DNA of 64,000 nt from Bacillus sp. CGMCC 1.16541 (GTDB taxonomy: Bacteria > Bacillota > Bacilli > Bacillales > Bacillaceae_H), in NCBI RefSeq assembly GCF_003184905.1, contig NZ_QFRU01000001.1, positions 248,001-312,000 of the forward strand, written 5' to 3'. The notes below the pieces were generated by a model. The model was not told the DNA's origin and ran no database searches. It saw nothing but the letters and a program-made list of their open reading frames with translations. The stretch's first letter is position 1. Every line of letters begins with the position of its first letter. A program made the position numbers and the translations under genes. Below are positions 26,282 through 36,073 of the stretch, piece after piece.

Positions 26282-29200
26282 TCAATTCTTAGTGAGGTGC
26301 TCTAATGTCTCAATTGTGCGTTTAAGCTTCTCTAAATTGAACGGATTCGTAAGTGCTTCTTTCAAACCGACATAGTAATTTTCACACTGCTCCGTCATTT
26401 CTTCCTTATAACCATCTACATATGCTGAAAAAGATGTTTTATAATAACTAATTAACCGTTGCTCTTGAGACGTTAAATATATTTGCAAGTGCGGCTCAAG
26501 TAGCAGTTTTAACTCATCAATCATCTTTTCCTTTTCATTTTTCTCAAAAAAGCTTTTATTGTTTTTATACAAGTTTAACACCTTTTTAAAATGTACTGTG
26601 TTCGGTACATGCATTGCATCTATCTCGTTACTACTATCATCATTGTTTATTTCTGAAACGACTGGTGAAAACGTTTCATCAATATGCTGCGCTTTTTTCA
26701 TGAATACCTTGTGAATATCAAAAGCAAGTTGGTTAACAAATTTCCCTCCACGTAATGTCGTAGCTCTTACCTCTTGAGTAGCATCAAATGTCATAGATTC
26801 TAGTAATTCTTGTAAACAAGCTTGAAGCTGATCTTGCTTATTTCCTTTGTCATCACGTAAGCTCGCCGGATTAAATGATTCTTTAAAAAAGTCGTAATAA
26901 CGAATCATGACTCGCTGTTGAACATAATAAAGAAGTTCCTTTAACTCACGTTCAATTTTTTCCTGTTCATTTTCAACTGTCATCACGTCAATTAAACGCA
27001 TTATATTCTGCTTCATTTCGTCTAACGCGCTGATGTGTTTTTCTTTATCAGCTGCCGATTTCGTTTGCAGTCTTTCTACCTCTTGAGATACGTGAAGTGC
27101 ACGTTTTATATCGCCATAAGCAGAAGAAGTTGCAATTTCGGTGAGTTCATATGAAATAAACTGATAAAATGCTTTTTCAAATGGTAAAAACTTCGAATTC
27201 GCTTTATCTTTGAGTGCCAATAAGCTAGAAACTGGATATAATCTCGGAAATCGAATTCCATATTGCCCTAGTTGATCGCGTACATATTCTTTCACTAAGT
27301 CTAGCTCTCCATCAGATGACGCTAAATCAGCTGCATTGATGATAAAAAACATTTTATCGAGTGTAAAGACATCTTTAACACGTCCTAGCTGAATTAAAAA
27401 TTCACGATCTGCTTTTGAGAAGGCATGGTTATAATAAGTCACAAACAAGATGGCATCTGCATTTTTAATATAATCAAATGCTACTCCTGTATGTCGAGCA
27501 TTGATTGAATCAGCTCCTGGCGTATCAACAAGCGTAATTCCTTTACGTGTTAATTCACAATCATAATATAAATCAATAAACTGAACAAAGCAGGCTTTTT
27601 CTTCTTCTACAACATATTGACGATACTGTTCCATATCTGTTGTGATTGACTTGCCTAACGATTCTTTAATGACGTCATATCCATTTAATACTGCATGTAG
27701 AAATGATAAATGCAGCTTTTCACGCACATCCGCACTTTCGACTACAGCAATCGATTGAATTAATTTTAAAGCTTCTTGCATATTGGTTGCACGTTCTTTA
27801 AAGAAGGAAAGAGAAACGTTTACATCTTCGAACAGTTCAGCTTCTGCTTTAATATGAATAGTTGCTGTTTGATGTGGGTGCTCAGTTGCTGGCGGTACAA
27901 TCTTGTTAATCGTTGCCGTCGTTGGATTTGGTGACACAGGTAAAACAGATTCACCTATTAACGCATTGGCAAACGACGACTTACCTGCACTAAATGCTCC
28001 AAACAACGCTACTGTATAAGATTGTTGTTGCAATCGTTCTTTTTTATCAATTAGTTGTTTGACAAAAGGATGCAACTGTTTAAATGATTTCATACTCGAA
28101 ACAGCTGTCTCTATGTCACGTACTGCTACTTCAACTGACGTTCCTTTCACTTCTTTTCGAATGTCTTGCTGCTCATTTTTCCTTTCTTCTACTTGTAAGA
28201 CAACTTGTTCATCACGTTCACTAGCTAACGTATATGTATCACGTATTGACTCTACTAACTGCTCCTCTTGTTCATCAGATAATAAATTGGCTTGTTGTAC
28301 AAGTTCACGTAACTCAGCTTCTTGATTATTCTGCTTCCTGTTTGCATGTTCAAGATTCTCAATAGCCGTTTCAATCGTCTTCATTTGTTGCAAAGAGTTC
28401 GTCAATACGGTGACCTGTTCCTGATTCATATGCTTCCATACAGAAATCAGATCGGCAAATAGATCGTTTAATTGTCGTTCTGCTCGCTTCTTCAGTTCAG
28501 ACGCAACGTCAGTTGTATACGTTAAAACATAGTCTCCACTTACCGATGCACCCGATTTAACAATGTTAGGAAGGTCCTCTTTTGTAAATGGAATCAAAAA
28601 TGAGCGAATCTTTTCAGCTAAACGTGTATCTTCAATCGATTCATCCGTTAAAAACTTTTGCACGTACTGCTTTAAGTGCCATTGTAGTTGAGAATCCATA
28701 CGCTCATTTACATCATCATACAGTGCTTGTAACCGCTGCGCTCTTTCTTCTTCTGTTTTCTTTTTAGAAAATAAAAGTCCCATCTTAAAATTTGGTTGTA
28801 AACTTTCTAGAAATAAACGAGCTTTTTCTCTCATTTCATAAGGCGTTAGATTTGCGTGTTGAATAATAGCACGCGTTTCTGCTACATACGTTTGCTCTAA
28901 TTCAATTCCTTTTTGAGTTAATTGATGTAACTGATTTTGAAGGTCTGTCACTTTACCGCTAACTTCTAAAAGCTCTGACTCTGATAACGGTTCTACCAAT
29001 TCTCTGTAAGGTGTTAATATTTCTTCTTGTTGTTCACGTAAAAACGAAAGATGCTGTGAAATAAGTTTGTTCATCGAGGCCTGAATGTTTAGAGGCCGAT
29101 CTTTTTGCTCACTCATTAACGTTTGTAACCACATTTTCAATTGTGGCAACTCATTATAGATGCACGTATCGTCTTTTAATGACGTATAAAAAATACGCTC

Positions 29201-29908
29201 AGGCTTAATGTTCCATTTAGCAAATGAATCGGAAACAGATTGTTGAAATGCTTCAAACGACAGCTCTTCATCACGATGTTTATCTACTTGGTTGACAATG
29301 AGAAACAAACGTTTATTTTCATTTTGTAATTCTTTCGTAAACTGTAAATTTAATTCTGCTTGAACGTGGTTGTAATCCATGACATAAAAAATAACATCTG
29401 CTAAATGCAAAGCCGATTCAGTCGAAACACGATGAGCGTCATCAGTTGAATCAATCCCCGGTGTATCCATTACAACAACGCTTGAAGGAAGTTTTGTTGT
29501 ATCGACGGATAAATGAATTGCTTCTACTTCATCTCCATCTAGACAAAAGCGTTTAATTTTCTCGAAATCATAAGGCGCATTATAACGTACACGATCCCCT
29601 TTTCGGTACTGAACCGTTGCGTGTTCATCTCCCGACTTTACAGCAACTAAATTTGCACTTGTTGGAATAGGACTTGCAGGCAATAATGGATAACCTACTA
29701 GTTCATTAATCATACTTGATTTCCCGGCTGAAAAGTGACCACAAAATGCAATCACATACTCATTATTCATCCACTTTTTTTGTAGTTGAATGGTTTTGTA
29801 TGCTTGTTCCTGATCTCCTTGTTCATTGAATGCTGTATACAAATGAAAAAGCGACGAAGCAATCTTTTGCTTTGTCGGTTTGATTAAAGGCTCCTTTGTC
29901 TGTCTCAT
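26282..29908 (-). CDS. dynA: Bacterial dynamin-like GTPase with two fused modules
   Basis: 1208 residues. DynA (YpbR) tethers and fuses membranes and helps the cell survive membrane damage and phage infection in B. subtilis. Module 1 has its P-loop GHFSAGKSS at 57-65, G3 DTPGIDST and G4 VNQVDKH. Module 2 has GAFSAGKSS near 635, G3 DTPGADSINARHTG and G4-like INAADLAS. Each GTPase head is followed by long coiled-coil stalk segments. Both heads look intact. It is the first gene of a three-gene operon with the nucleotidyltransferase and ypbS. Confidence 0.95.
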   Translation of the reverse strand: MRQTKEPLIKPTKQKIASSLFHLYTAFNEQGDQEQAYKTIQLQKKWMNNEYVIAFCGHFSAGKSSMINELVGYPLLPASPIPTSANLVAVKSGDEHATVQYRKGDRVRYNAPYDFEKIKRFCLDGDEVEAIHLSVDTTKLPSSVVVMDTPGIDSTDDAHRVSTESALHLADVIFYVMDYNHVQAELNLQFTKELQNENKRLFLIVNQVDKHRDEELSFEAFQQSVSDSFAKWNIKPERIFYTSLKDDTCIYNELPQLKMWLQTLMSEQKDRPLNIQASMNKLISQHLSFLREQQEEILTPYRELVEPLSESELLEVSGKVTDLQNQLHQLTQKGIELEQTYVAETRAIIQHANLTPYEMREKARLFLESLQPNFKMGLLFSKKKTEEERAQRLQALYDDVNERMDSQLQWHLKQYVQKFLTDESIEDTRLAEKIRSFLIPFTKEDLPNIVKSGASVSGDYVLTYTTDVASELKKRAERQLNDLFADLISVWKHMNQEQVTVLTNSLQQMKTIETAIENLEHANRKQNNQEAELRELVQQANLLSDEQEEQLVESIRDTYTLASERDEQVVLQVEERKNEQQDIRKEVKGTSVEVAVRDIETAVSSMKSFKQLHPFVKQLIDKKERLQQQSYTVALFGAFSAGKSSFANALIGESVLPVSPNPTTATINKIVPPATEHPHQTATIHIKAEAELFEDVNVSLSFFKERATNMQEALKLIQSIAVVESADVREKLHLSFLHAVLNGYDVIKESLGKSITTDMEQYRQYVVEEEKACFVQFIDLYYDCELTRKGITLVDTPGADSINARHTGVAFDYIKNADAILFVTYYNHAFSKADREFLIQLGRVKDVFTLDKMFFIINAADLASSDGELDLVKEYVRDQLGQYGIRFPRLYPVSSLLALKDKANSKFLPFEKAFYQFISYELTEIATSSAYGDIKRALHVSQEVERLQTKSAADKEKHISALDEMKQNIMRLIDVMTVENEQEKIERELKELLYYVQQRVMIRYYDFFKESFNPASLRDDKGNKQDQLQACLQELLESMTFDATQEVRATTLRGGKFVNQLAFDIHKVFMKKAQHIDETFSPVVSEINNDDSSNEIDAMHVPNTVHFKKVLNLYKNNKSFFEKNEKEKMIDELKLLLEPHLQIYLTSQEQRLISYYKTSFSAYVDGYKEEMTEQCENYYVGLKEALTNPFNLEKLKRTIETLEHLTKN

Positions 29909-30187
29909 CTGTTTATACCCCTTTGCCTCATTTTTCTTTTATTTTACTTGAATTCTCTCTCATTTCCTATAAGAAAACTGAATTTTTTAACAGAATCCAT
30001 GTAGCTTTCCCTTTAAATACTTTACATTAAGTTAGAACAGAAACTTTTAGTATCGTAAAAACAGAGGTATTTTCATTTACATCTCAGTCTTCCCTAATGA
30101 AATACTCATCAAATAGTATAGCTATTAGCATCTGCCTTCTTCATTTAAAGAGTGCTTTAAGTAAACAAGAACAACGCATTTAATAAC

Positions 30188-30216
30188 AAAAAAGCTTGGG
30201 GCATCCCAAGCTTTTT
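30188..30216 (-). terminator. Terminator of the polyketide/YpbQ transcript
   Basis: AAAAGCTTGGG pairs perfectly with CCCAAGCTTTT around GCAT. On the minus strand it is followed by TTTTTTG. It would end transcription from bpsA-ypbQ and the small ORF. The rest of the 29909-30335 gap shows nothing beyond AT-rich DNA that must hold the dynA promoter. Confidence 0.85.
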
Positions 30217-30335
30217 CATGTGTTAATCATTCATTAACTACTTTTGTTATGAAAACGTATGTTTTTTTCGGCTGCGATTTTAAGTTTTCTCCACGTTATC
30301 AGAACTACTTACTATGAATCGTCAGCTTTTTGTTA

Positions 30336-30428
30336 TTATGCTTTTTGAACGTTTTCAATGTTTTTCATCACATATGTTGTTAGTGCTGTATATGTAACAA
30401 TTGTTCCGATCACAAAAAGACTTACCAT
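30336..30428 (-). CDS. Putative 30-residue membrane microprotein
   Basis: An ATG at 30428 with GGGTGGTGG about 10 nt upstream opens a frame of 30 codons ending in TAA at 30336. The product starts MVSLFVIGTIVTYTALTTYV and ends MKNIENVQKA: one membrane helix and a short charged tail. It lies 95 nt behind ypbQ and about 120 nt ahead of the terminator, so it is probably cotranscribed with bpsA-ypbQ. Below the usual annotation length. Coding status is inferred from ribosome site, composition and placement. Confidence 0.55.
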   Translation of the reverse strand: MVSLFVIGTIVTYTALTTYVMKNIENVQKA

Positions 30429-30522
30429 ATGGTCCACCACCCGTTTCTATTTGATGAAATTGATAATCTTTATCAGCTGTTTTTATCTTATCACGAAAGA
30501 TAATCATTTTCAATTAGTTTTT

Positions 30523-31080
30523 TCACGGTTTTTTAATCGGAATAAACCTACGATGTTGTTGTGTAGATGTCTCATAGTTTGTAAATAACTTTAACGCTTT
30601 TTCTTCAGACGGTATGCGTACCGACAAAATGGCTACGTTTAACACGCTAAATAAGATCATTGTAATATGAGCATGAAAAAGCAAAGGAATCACAATAAAT
30701 TCAATGGCTACAATCACATAATTAGGATGTTTAATAAATTTATACGGCCCTTTTAAAACGACATCCGCTTCTGGTAAAATAATAATTTTTGTGTTCCAAT
30801 ATTTACCTAAAGATGAAATTGCCCATACTCTTGCCGCTTGAACGATTACAAATAATAATGTTAACCACACCCACCAATTAGATACTACTTTCTGAAACCA
30901 TTGCACCTCAATAAACAAAGATAGAAAAAAACACATATGAACGATCACAATCCATTTATAATGAGTTTGCCCGACTTCAATCGCTCCCTGTTTTTTCATC
31001 CACTTTTCATTTCGCTTCGCAATAAATAGCTCCATCATACGCTGAATGGCTAAAATGACTAATAATGTATAGAAAATCAT
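30523..31080 (-). CDS. ypbQ: Isoprenylcysteine-methyltransferase-family enzyme YpbQ/BpsB
   Basis: 185 residues with about four or five membrane segments. The ICMT-type SAM-binding tail contains GPYKFIKHPNYVIVAIEF (about 110-127) and the C-terminal RIPSEEKAL, both hallmarks of the family. In B. subtilis BpsB O-methylates alkylpyrones made by BpsA, giving membrane-located alkylpyrone methyl ethers. It starts 4 nt behind bpsA, so the pair is coupled. Confidence 0.9.
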   Translation of the reverse strand: MIFYTLLVILAIQRMMELFIAKRNEKWMKKQGAIEVGQTHYKWIVIVHMCFFLSLFIEVQWFQKVVSNWWVWLTLLFVIVQAARVWAISSLGKYWNTKIIILPEADVVLKGPYKFIKHPNYVIVAIEFIVIPLLFHAHITMILFSVLNVAILSVRIPSEEKALKLFTNYETSTQQHRRFIPIKKP

Positions 31081-31084
31081 TTGC

Positions 31085-32176
31085 TCACTCCCACTTTACT
31101 AGTAACAACTCTGAGCTAAAGCCTGGACCAAGTGCTGTTACAACTCCATACTCCCCTGCTTGAACATTGTCTCTCATAAACCGATCTAATACGTATAACA
31201 CTGTTGTTGATGACATATTTCCAAATTGCTTTAAAACATCAAGTGAATGTTGAATCATGCTGTGATCTAAAGTCAAACTACTGATATATGCTTCTAATAC
31301 TTTTTTGCCACCAGGATGAGCAACAAAATGAGTAATATCTGATATCGTTAAGTAATGTTTTTGAAGAAAGGGATGAACTTGTTTTCCGAGCCACGTTTCC
31401 ACGATGGTTGGAATATCTTTTGAAAAGATGACATATAAGCCATTGTTTTTAATATCCCACCCCATCACATCTTCTGAATGAGGCATGAGCGTTGATTGAA
31501 CATCTATAATCGAAGGATACGCAGACAAATTGGTAATGGAGCTTACATCCACTTTATCTCCTGTTACGAGGGCTGCAGCCACACCATCAGCAAATAACGA
31601 CGTACCAATTAAATTACTTTTCGACCGATCATTTCGTTGAAACGTTAAACTACAAAGCTCAATCGATAAAACAAGTACTTTTGCATTTGGAAACGCTAAA
31701 CAATACTCATACGCTCTTGATAAACCAGCTGCTCCGCCTGCACATCCTAATCCCCAAATCGGAATACGCTTTGTGTGAGCAGAAAAGGGGAGCTTGTTCA
31801 TAATTTTCGCTTCAATACTTGGTGTAGCGAGCCCACTCGTTGAAATATAAAAGATAGCATCAATGTCTTCATAAGGGACAGGGCTTTTTAAGTACTCTTC
31901 ATTATGCAAACAAGACGTGATGGCTTTTTCTCCAAACTCGACTGCACACTTGATAAATTCATTGTTTTTTTCTTCAAACGTATGATCTTCTCTAAACCAT
32001 GACATTCCCTTTGCAAAGTGTCTTTTTTCTATCTGACCATTTGCAAAGACTGTTAATAGTCGATTAATATCTTTGAATGATTGAGCAAAAAGCTCTTTTG
32101 CAAACAAAACCGTATCTTCTTGTTTTAATTCATGTGGAGGAACACACAATCCAACTGAAACAACCTTTGGCAACAT
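31085..32176 (-). CDS. bpsA: Type III polyketide synthase (alkylpyrone synthase)
   Basis: 363 residues from ATG 32176 (AGAGGTG upstream; a GTG two codons earlier is possible). The chalcone-synthase fold triad is visible: nucleophile cysteine in WGLGCAGGAAG (about residue 145), histidine in FVAHPGGKKV and asparagine in FGNMSSTTV. BpsA (also called BcsA) extends long-chain acyl-CoA with malonyl-CoA to triketide pyrones. It is coupled to ypbQ, which encodes the O-methyltransferase. Confidence 0.93.
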   Translation of the reverse strand: MLPKVVSVGLCVPPHELKQEDTVLFAKELFAQSFKDINRLLTVFANGQIEKRHFAKGMSWFREDHTFEEKNNEFIKCAVEFGEKAITSCLHNEEYLKSPVPYEDIDAIFYISTSGLATPSIEAKIMNKLPFSAHTKRIPIWGLGCAGGAAGLSRAYEYCLAFPNAKVLVLSIELCSLTFQRNDRSKSNLIGTSLFADGVAAALVTGDKVDVSSITNLSAYPSIIDVQSTLMPHSEDVMGWDIKNNGLYVIFSKDIPTIVETWLGKQVHPFLQKHYLTISDITHFVAHPGGKKVLEAYISSLTLDHSMIQHSLDVLKQFGNMSSTTVLYVLDRFMRDNVQAGEYGVVTALGPGFSSELLLVKWE

Positions 32177-32271
32177 TCTCACCTCTTCTATGACAGGTAA
32201 CTATATTTTTTGTCATATTACGGAATTTATTCAAAGCAAACCTAGTTTTACTAAAAACGAATGAGAACAAA

Positions 32272-32302
32272 AAAAGACTTCCCCTGTCTAGGAAAGTCTA
32301 CG
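32272..32302 (-). terminator. Terminator-like hairpin on the minus strand
   Basis: On the minus strand AGACTTTCC pairs with GGGAAGTCT (allowing a mismatch) and is followed by TTTTTTTG. It is upstream of bpsA and would stop transcripts arriving from the acetyltransferase gene, whose stop is about 275 nt away. Confidence 0.7.
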
Positions 32303-32392
32303 TTTTGAAGGATTGTGTATGTTTGTTGTGCATTTCTATTATATCGCAAACAAAGCGACTGTAAATCGACAATATTTGGATATTCAAAGAAC

Positions 32393-32428
32393 TGAGCCAA
32401 TAGGGATAAAACCACTCCTATTGGCTCA
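32393..32428. repeat. 12-bp perfect inverted repeat in a gene-free gap
   Basis: TGAGCCAATAGG (32393-32404) and CCTATTGGCTCA (32417-32428) are separated by 12 nt. Neither side has a strong T-run, although AACACTTTTTT begins ten nt beyond on the plus strand. The surrounding 32183-32576 gap shows no convincing gene. Confidence 0.6.
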
Positions 32429-32576
32429 ATTCACAACACTTTTTTCTTTAGAAAAACCAGTAGTATCAATGGATAAAGAGGCAAGGGATGCTGCATGTAA
32501 ATGGTCTTTTTATTAATACTAACTTCTGGCTCACGCTCTACTATCTGAAAGAAATACATTCACCCTTTTGAAAATG

Positions 32577-33128
32577 TTATCTTTCGTAAAAGAAAAGAGA
32601 CATAAAGATTTCGTCAACATATTCACCATTAATATATGCTTGTTCTTTATAGGTACCTTCTTCTTCAAAGCCCATTTTTTTATATAATTCAAATGCCACA
32701 GGATTTGAAGCAAATACTGTTAGGCATAATTTTCGAAGTTCATTTTTCTTACACCAATTCAGTGTATATTCCATAAATTGCTTTCCGATTCCCATTCCTT
32801 GCGCTTTTGAAATAAGCCATGTACGGAATAAACCGGTGTGACGTTTCATTTGAATCTCACCTCGTAACACACGAGCAATTCCTACGACTGTTCCTTCAAC
32901 TTCTGCTACGACGTACATATGACCGTTTTCTTTTACCTGATTAATGAATTCAATTTCCTCTTCTAGTGAACGCGGATGATCTTTTTGAATAAATTCTCCT
33001 GCTTCAATAATTTCTTTTACCGCTGTTGTAATTTGTACAGCATCTTTTGCTTCCGCTGGTCGAATAGTAACCGTACGTCCATCTTTTGCTTCAAATGTCA
33101 CTACTTCATTATTCTCAATCGTTAACAT
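32577..33128 (-). CDS. GNAT-family N-acetyltransferase
   Basis: 183 residues from ATG 33128 (AGGGAG about 9 nt upstream; an upstream in-frame extension looks non-coding). The GNAT core is clear: VVGIARVLRGEIQ (strand 4), then the acetyl-CoA loop SKAQGMGIGKQFMEYTL (Q/RxxGxG/A form) and the FELYKKMGFEEEG strand with the usual YxxxGF. It should acetylate a small molecule or protein amine. No neighbour suggests the substrate. Confidence 0.88.
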   Translation of the reverse strand: MLTIENNEVVTFEAKDGRTVTIRPAEAKDAVQITTAVKEIIEAGEFIQKDHPRSLEEEIEFINQVKENGHMYVVAEVEGTVVGIARVLRGEIQMKRHTGLFRTWLISKAQGMGIGKQFMEYTLNWCKKNELRKLCLTVFASNPVAFELYKKMGFEEEGTYKEQAYINGEYVDEIFMSLFFYER

Positions 33129-33350
33129 GTATATCAACTCCCTAACATCAATCTTCATGTGTTCATAGTTTGCTGTTTTAGCCTGCATATTATCGGTGGT
33201 AAAGATTATGGTAATATAACATACTTATTACTTACTACCCATTACTTACACCGTATAAACAGCCTTTAAGGAGTTTTTATTCTTACATATGTCTATTTAG
33301 GTTTCAACAAATTATACTTATAAAATTAAAGTTCTAATTTTCCGAATACA

Positions 33351-33627
33351 AAAAAGAGGTTGAGACATAATGAAATGATTCTTTCTCAAAGACGAACACT
33401 GACGTTTCTATAGTAGTTAGATTATAAGAGCTAGTTCGTTCCATTTCGCTTTAGCCACTCGCTTTCCTCTATTTTCCGCAGGAGTCGAGTGTCCTACGCT
33501 CCATTCCACTATTCTTTTAAACTTTTTTTACGAATCGACAAAAAGATCCGAACTATCAAAAGTGTATAACTCATGATAATTCGGATCTATTACCAACTGA
33601 AAGACTTATGTCTCAGTCTCTTTTTTT
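33351..33627. repeat. MITE-like repeat, copy A
   Basis: About 277 bp. The ends are an imperfect inverted repeat: AAAGAGGTTGAGACATAA on the left, and TTATGTCTCAGTCTCTTT on the right. Inside it has ACGAAC near the left, the segment CGCAGGAGTCGAGTGTCC, the common core CTCCATTCCACTATTCTTTT and an internal hairpin AGATCCGAA/TTCGGATCT. The right end lies 2 nt from the pbuX stop (33630-33632). It shares this plan with copies at 37674-37887 and 60367-61129. Confidence 0.88.
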
Positions 33628-33629
33628 CA

Positions 33630-34943
33630 TTATGAAATTGCTTCATGTTTCATTGCTGGTGAAACAGCTGACGAATGAGTTTTTTTTCTTAAAGGCATCA
33701 TGTTAAATACAATGTTTAAGAAAATAGCGGTCATGCTTCCCGCGACAATTCCATTACTTGTAATAATTTGTACACTTTGAGGCAATTTTACGAACAAGTC
33801 TGGCACAACTGTTACTCCTAATCCCATCCCTACAGAACAGGCAACAATTAGAAGATTCTCTTGTTTTGCTAAGTCAACTTGACTTAACATTTTAATGCCA
33901 TATGAGATAACCATCCCAAACATGACAACCATTGCACCACCAAGAACAGGGTTTGGAATAATGGTCGTAATTGCAGCTACTTTAGGCAAGAAACCGAGTA
34001 CAATTAAAATACCACCTGCTGCAAAAATGACTTTTTTTGATTTGACACCGGATAACTGAATAAGTCCTACGTTTTGTGAATAAGCCGTGTAAGGAAACGC
34101 ATTGAATAGTCCACCAAATAAAATAGCTAACCCTTCTGCTCGATACCCACCAGCAAGATCTTTTTCATCAAGTTTTCGATTACAAATATCACTCACCGCA
34201 AAATACACACCCGTTGATTCTACAATCCCAACCATTAACACCAACAACATCGTTAAGATGGCTGTCACGTTAAACGTTGGTGCACCGAAGTAGAATAATT
34301 CTGGAATATGAACCCACGATTCATTCTTCACTGCGGATACATCTACTTTTCCCATAAAAGAAGCTACAATCGTTCCACCAACTAGCCCTACTAACACCGA
34401 AATGGAACGAACAAAGCCTGTAAAAAAACGATATAAGACGACGATAAAGAGTAGAACACCAAATGATAAGGCAATATTGCTTAAACTTCCATAATCTGCG
34501 CTTCCTTCGCCACCTGCCATGTTTTTCATCGCTACTGGAATAAGTGTAATTCCAATAATGGTCACAACGGAACCTGTCACGATAGGTGGAAAAAAGCGAA
34601 CAAGTTTCCCTAAATATTTAGCAAATAAAACGACGAATAACCCAGCTACAATAATAGCTCCGTACACAGATGTAATTCCGTATGAACCACCAATTGCAAT
34701 CATTGGACCAACAGCTGTGAAAGTACATCCTAATACAACTGGTAACCCTATACCGAAAAAGCGATTTTTCCATACTTGTAATAACGTTGCGACCCCGCAC
34801 ATTAATAAATCAATTGCAACTAAATACGTTAGCTGTTCTGCTGTAAGTCCTAATGCTCCTCCAACGATGAGTGGCACAATGATGGCTCCTCCATACATCG
34901 CTAATACGTGTTGAAACCCAAGTGACAATACTTTTCCGTTCAT
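33630..34943 (-). CDS. pbuX: Xanthine permease (NCS2)
   Basis: 437 residues with about 12-14 membrane segments. It is close to B. subtilis PbuX in length and features: LGFQHVLAMYGGAIIVPLIVG begins at about residue 7, FGGLFNAFPYTAYSQNVGLI lies near 275, and it ends in a polar tail. It imports xanthine. It starts 3 nt behind xpt in the same riboswitch-controlled transcript, so uptake and salvage of xanthine are coupled. Copy A of the repeat family abuts its stop. Confidence 0.95.
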   Translation of the reverse strand: MNGKVLSLGFQHVLAMYGGAIIVPLIVGGALGLTAEQLTYLVAIDLLMCGVATLLQVWKNRFFGIGLPVVLGCTFTAVGPMIAIGGSYGITSVYGAIIVAGLFVVLFAKYLGKLVRFFPPIVTGSVVTIIGITLIPVAMKNMAGGEGSADYGSLSNIALSFGVLLFIVVLYRFFTGFVRSISVLVGLVGGTIVASFMGKVDVSAVKNESWVHIPELFYFGAPTFNVTAILTMLLVLMVGIVESTGVYFAVSDICNRKLDEKDLAGGYRAEGLAILFGGLFNAFPYTAYSQNVGLIQLSGVKSKKVIFAAGGILIVLGFLPKVAAITTIIPNPVLGGAMVVMFGMVISYGIKMLSQVDLAKQENLLIVACSVGMGLGVTVVPDLFVKLPQSVQIITSNGIVAGSMTAIFLNIVFNMMPLRKKTHSSAVSPAMKHEAIS

Positions 34944-34946
34944 TCC

Positions 34947-35628
<682 letters not shown>

Positions 35629-35674
35629 GAAAACACAAAGAAACAGATAAAAAGGATACTCCTTTTTTCTTCAT

Positions 35675-35751
35675 CGCTCACCCATAGTCAAATTGTTTAC
35701 GGCAATTCGGTAGAAACTTGCGAGCCATATCCTCGCGATTATATGAGTGCT
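35675..35751 (-). promoter_or_regulatory. Guanine-sensing purine riboswitch aptamer
   Basis: On the minus strand the aptamer has P1 arms CACTCAT and ATGGGTG, and the conserved segments ATATAATC, GGATATGG, AGTTTCTACC, CCGTAAA and GACTATG. The key discriminator is a C (GACTATG), so guanine or hypoxanthine is the expected ligand; a T would give adenine. P2 and P3 loop sequences are normal. It controls xpt-pbuX by termination. Confidence 0.96.
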
Positions 35752-35767
35752 GTATTAAGTTACTTGA

Positions 35768-35795
35768 ATTATAGCAAGAAAAAACATATTTGCAA
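35768..35795 (-). promoter_or_regulatory. Promoter of the xpt-pbuX transcript
   Basis: TTGCAA (35795-35790), 16-bp spacer, TATAAT (35773-35768) on the minus strand. The start would be near 35761, about 10 nt before the aptamer. Confidence 0.75.
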
Positions 35796-35885
35796 AGACT
35801 TTTTTCGTTTTTATCGAACTTTACCTAAAAATAATCATTGTAATATTCGTTTTTAAGACACATCTCTTTTAGGGACATTATCATC

Positions 35886-36026
35886 GAGTCTGTTACTTGG
35901 GGGATTCCTCATTTAACAGGACGCGTCTTAACGAAAACGATGAATGAACTAGCTATTACTCAAGCGCTTGTGTGGGCATTTGGCATGGTTATCATGTCTG
36001 GTGCTATACATAGTGTTCGATTACTA
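35886..36026 (+). pseudogene. Fragment of a heme-copper oxidase subunit I gene
   Basis: One plus-strand frame reads ESVTWGIPHLTGRVLTKT followed by MNELAITQALVWAFGM and VIMSGAIHSVRLL, 47 codons. This resembles the last helices of b(o/a)3-type cytochrome c oxidase subunit I (IPHLTGR, then GM-x-x-MSGAMH). It has no ribosome site, no N-terminal part and no partner subunit gene nearby, and it runs directly into a hairpin. It appears to be the leftover of a deletion. Identification rests on motif memory, so moderate confidence. Confidence 0.62.
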
Positions 36027-36027
36027 A

Positions 36028-36064
36028 GGTCAGATGAAGCGTGGAACGTGACGTTTCATCTGAC
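36028..36064 (-). terminator. Hairpin behind ypwA
   Basis: GGTCAGATGAA (36029-36039) pairs perfectly with TTCATCTGACC (36054-36064). It lies 10 nt beyond the ypwA stop on the minus strand. The T-run that follows is short (CTTAGT), so it may also be an RNA-stabilising hairpin. Confidence 0.6.
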
Positions 36065-36073
36065 CTTCTTATG

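Noticed and set aside
32313-32516. Possible 67-codon plus-strand gene
   Set aside because: No ribosome site, and it runs through the inverted repeat at 32393-32428; composition looks non-coding.
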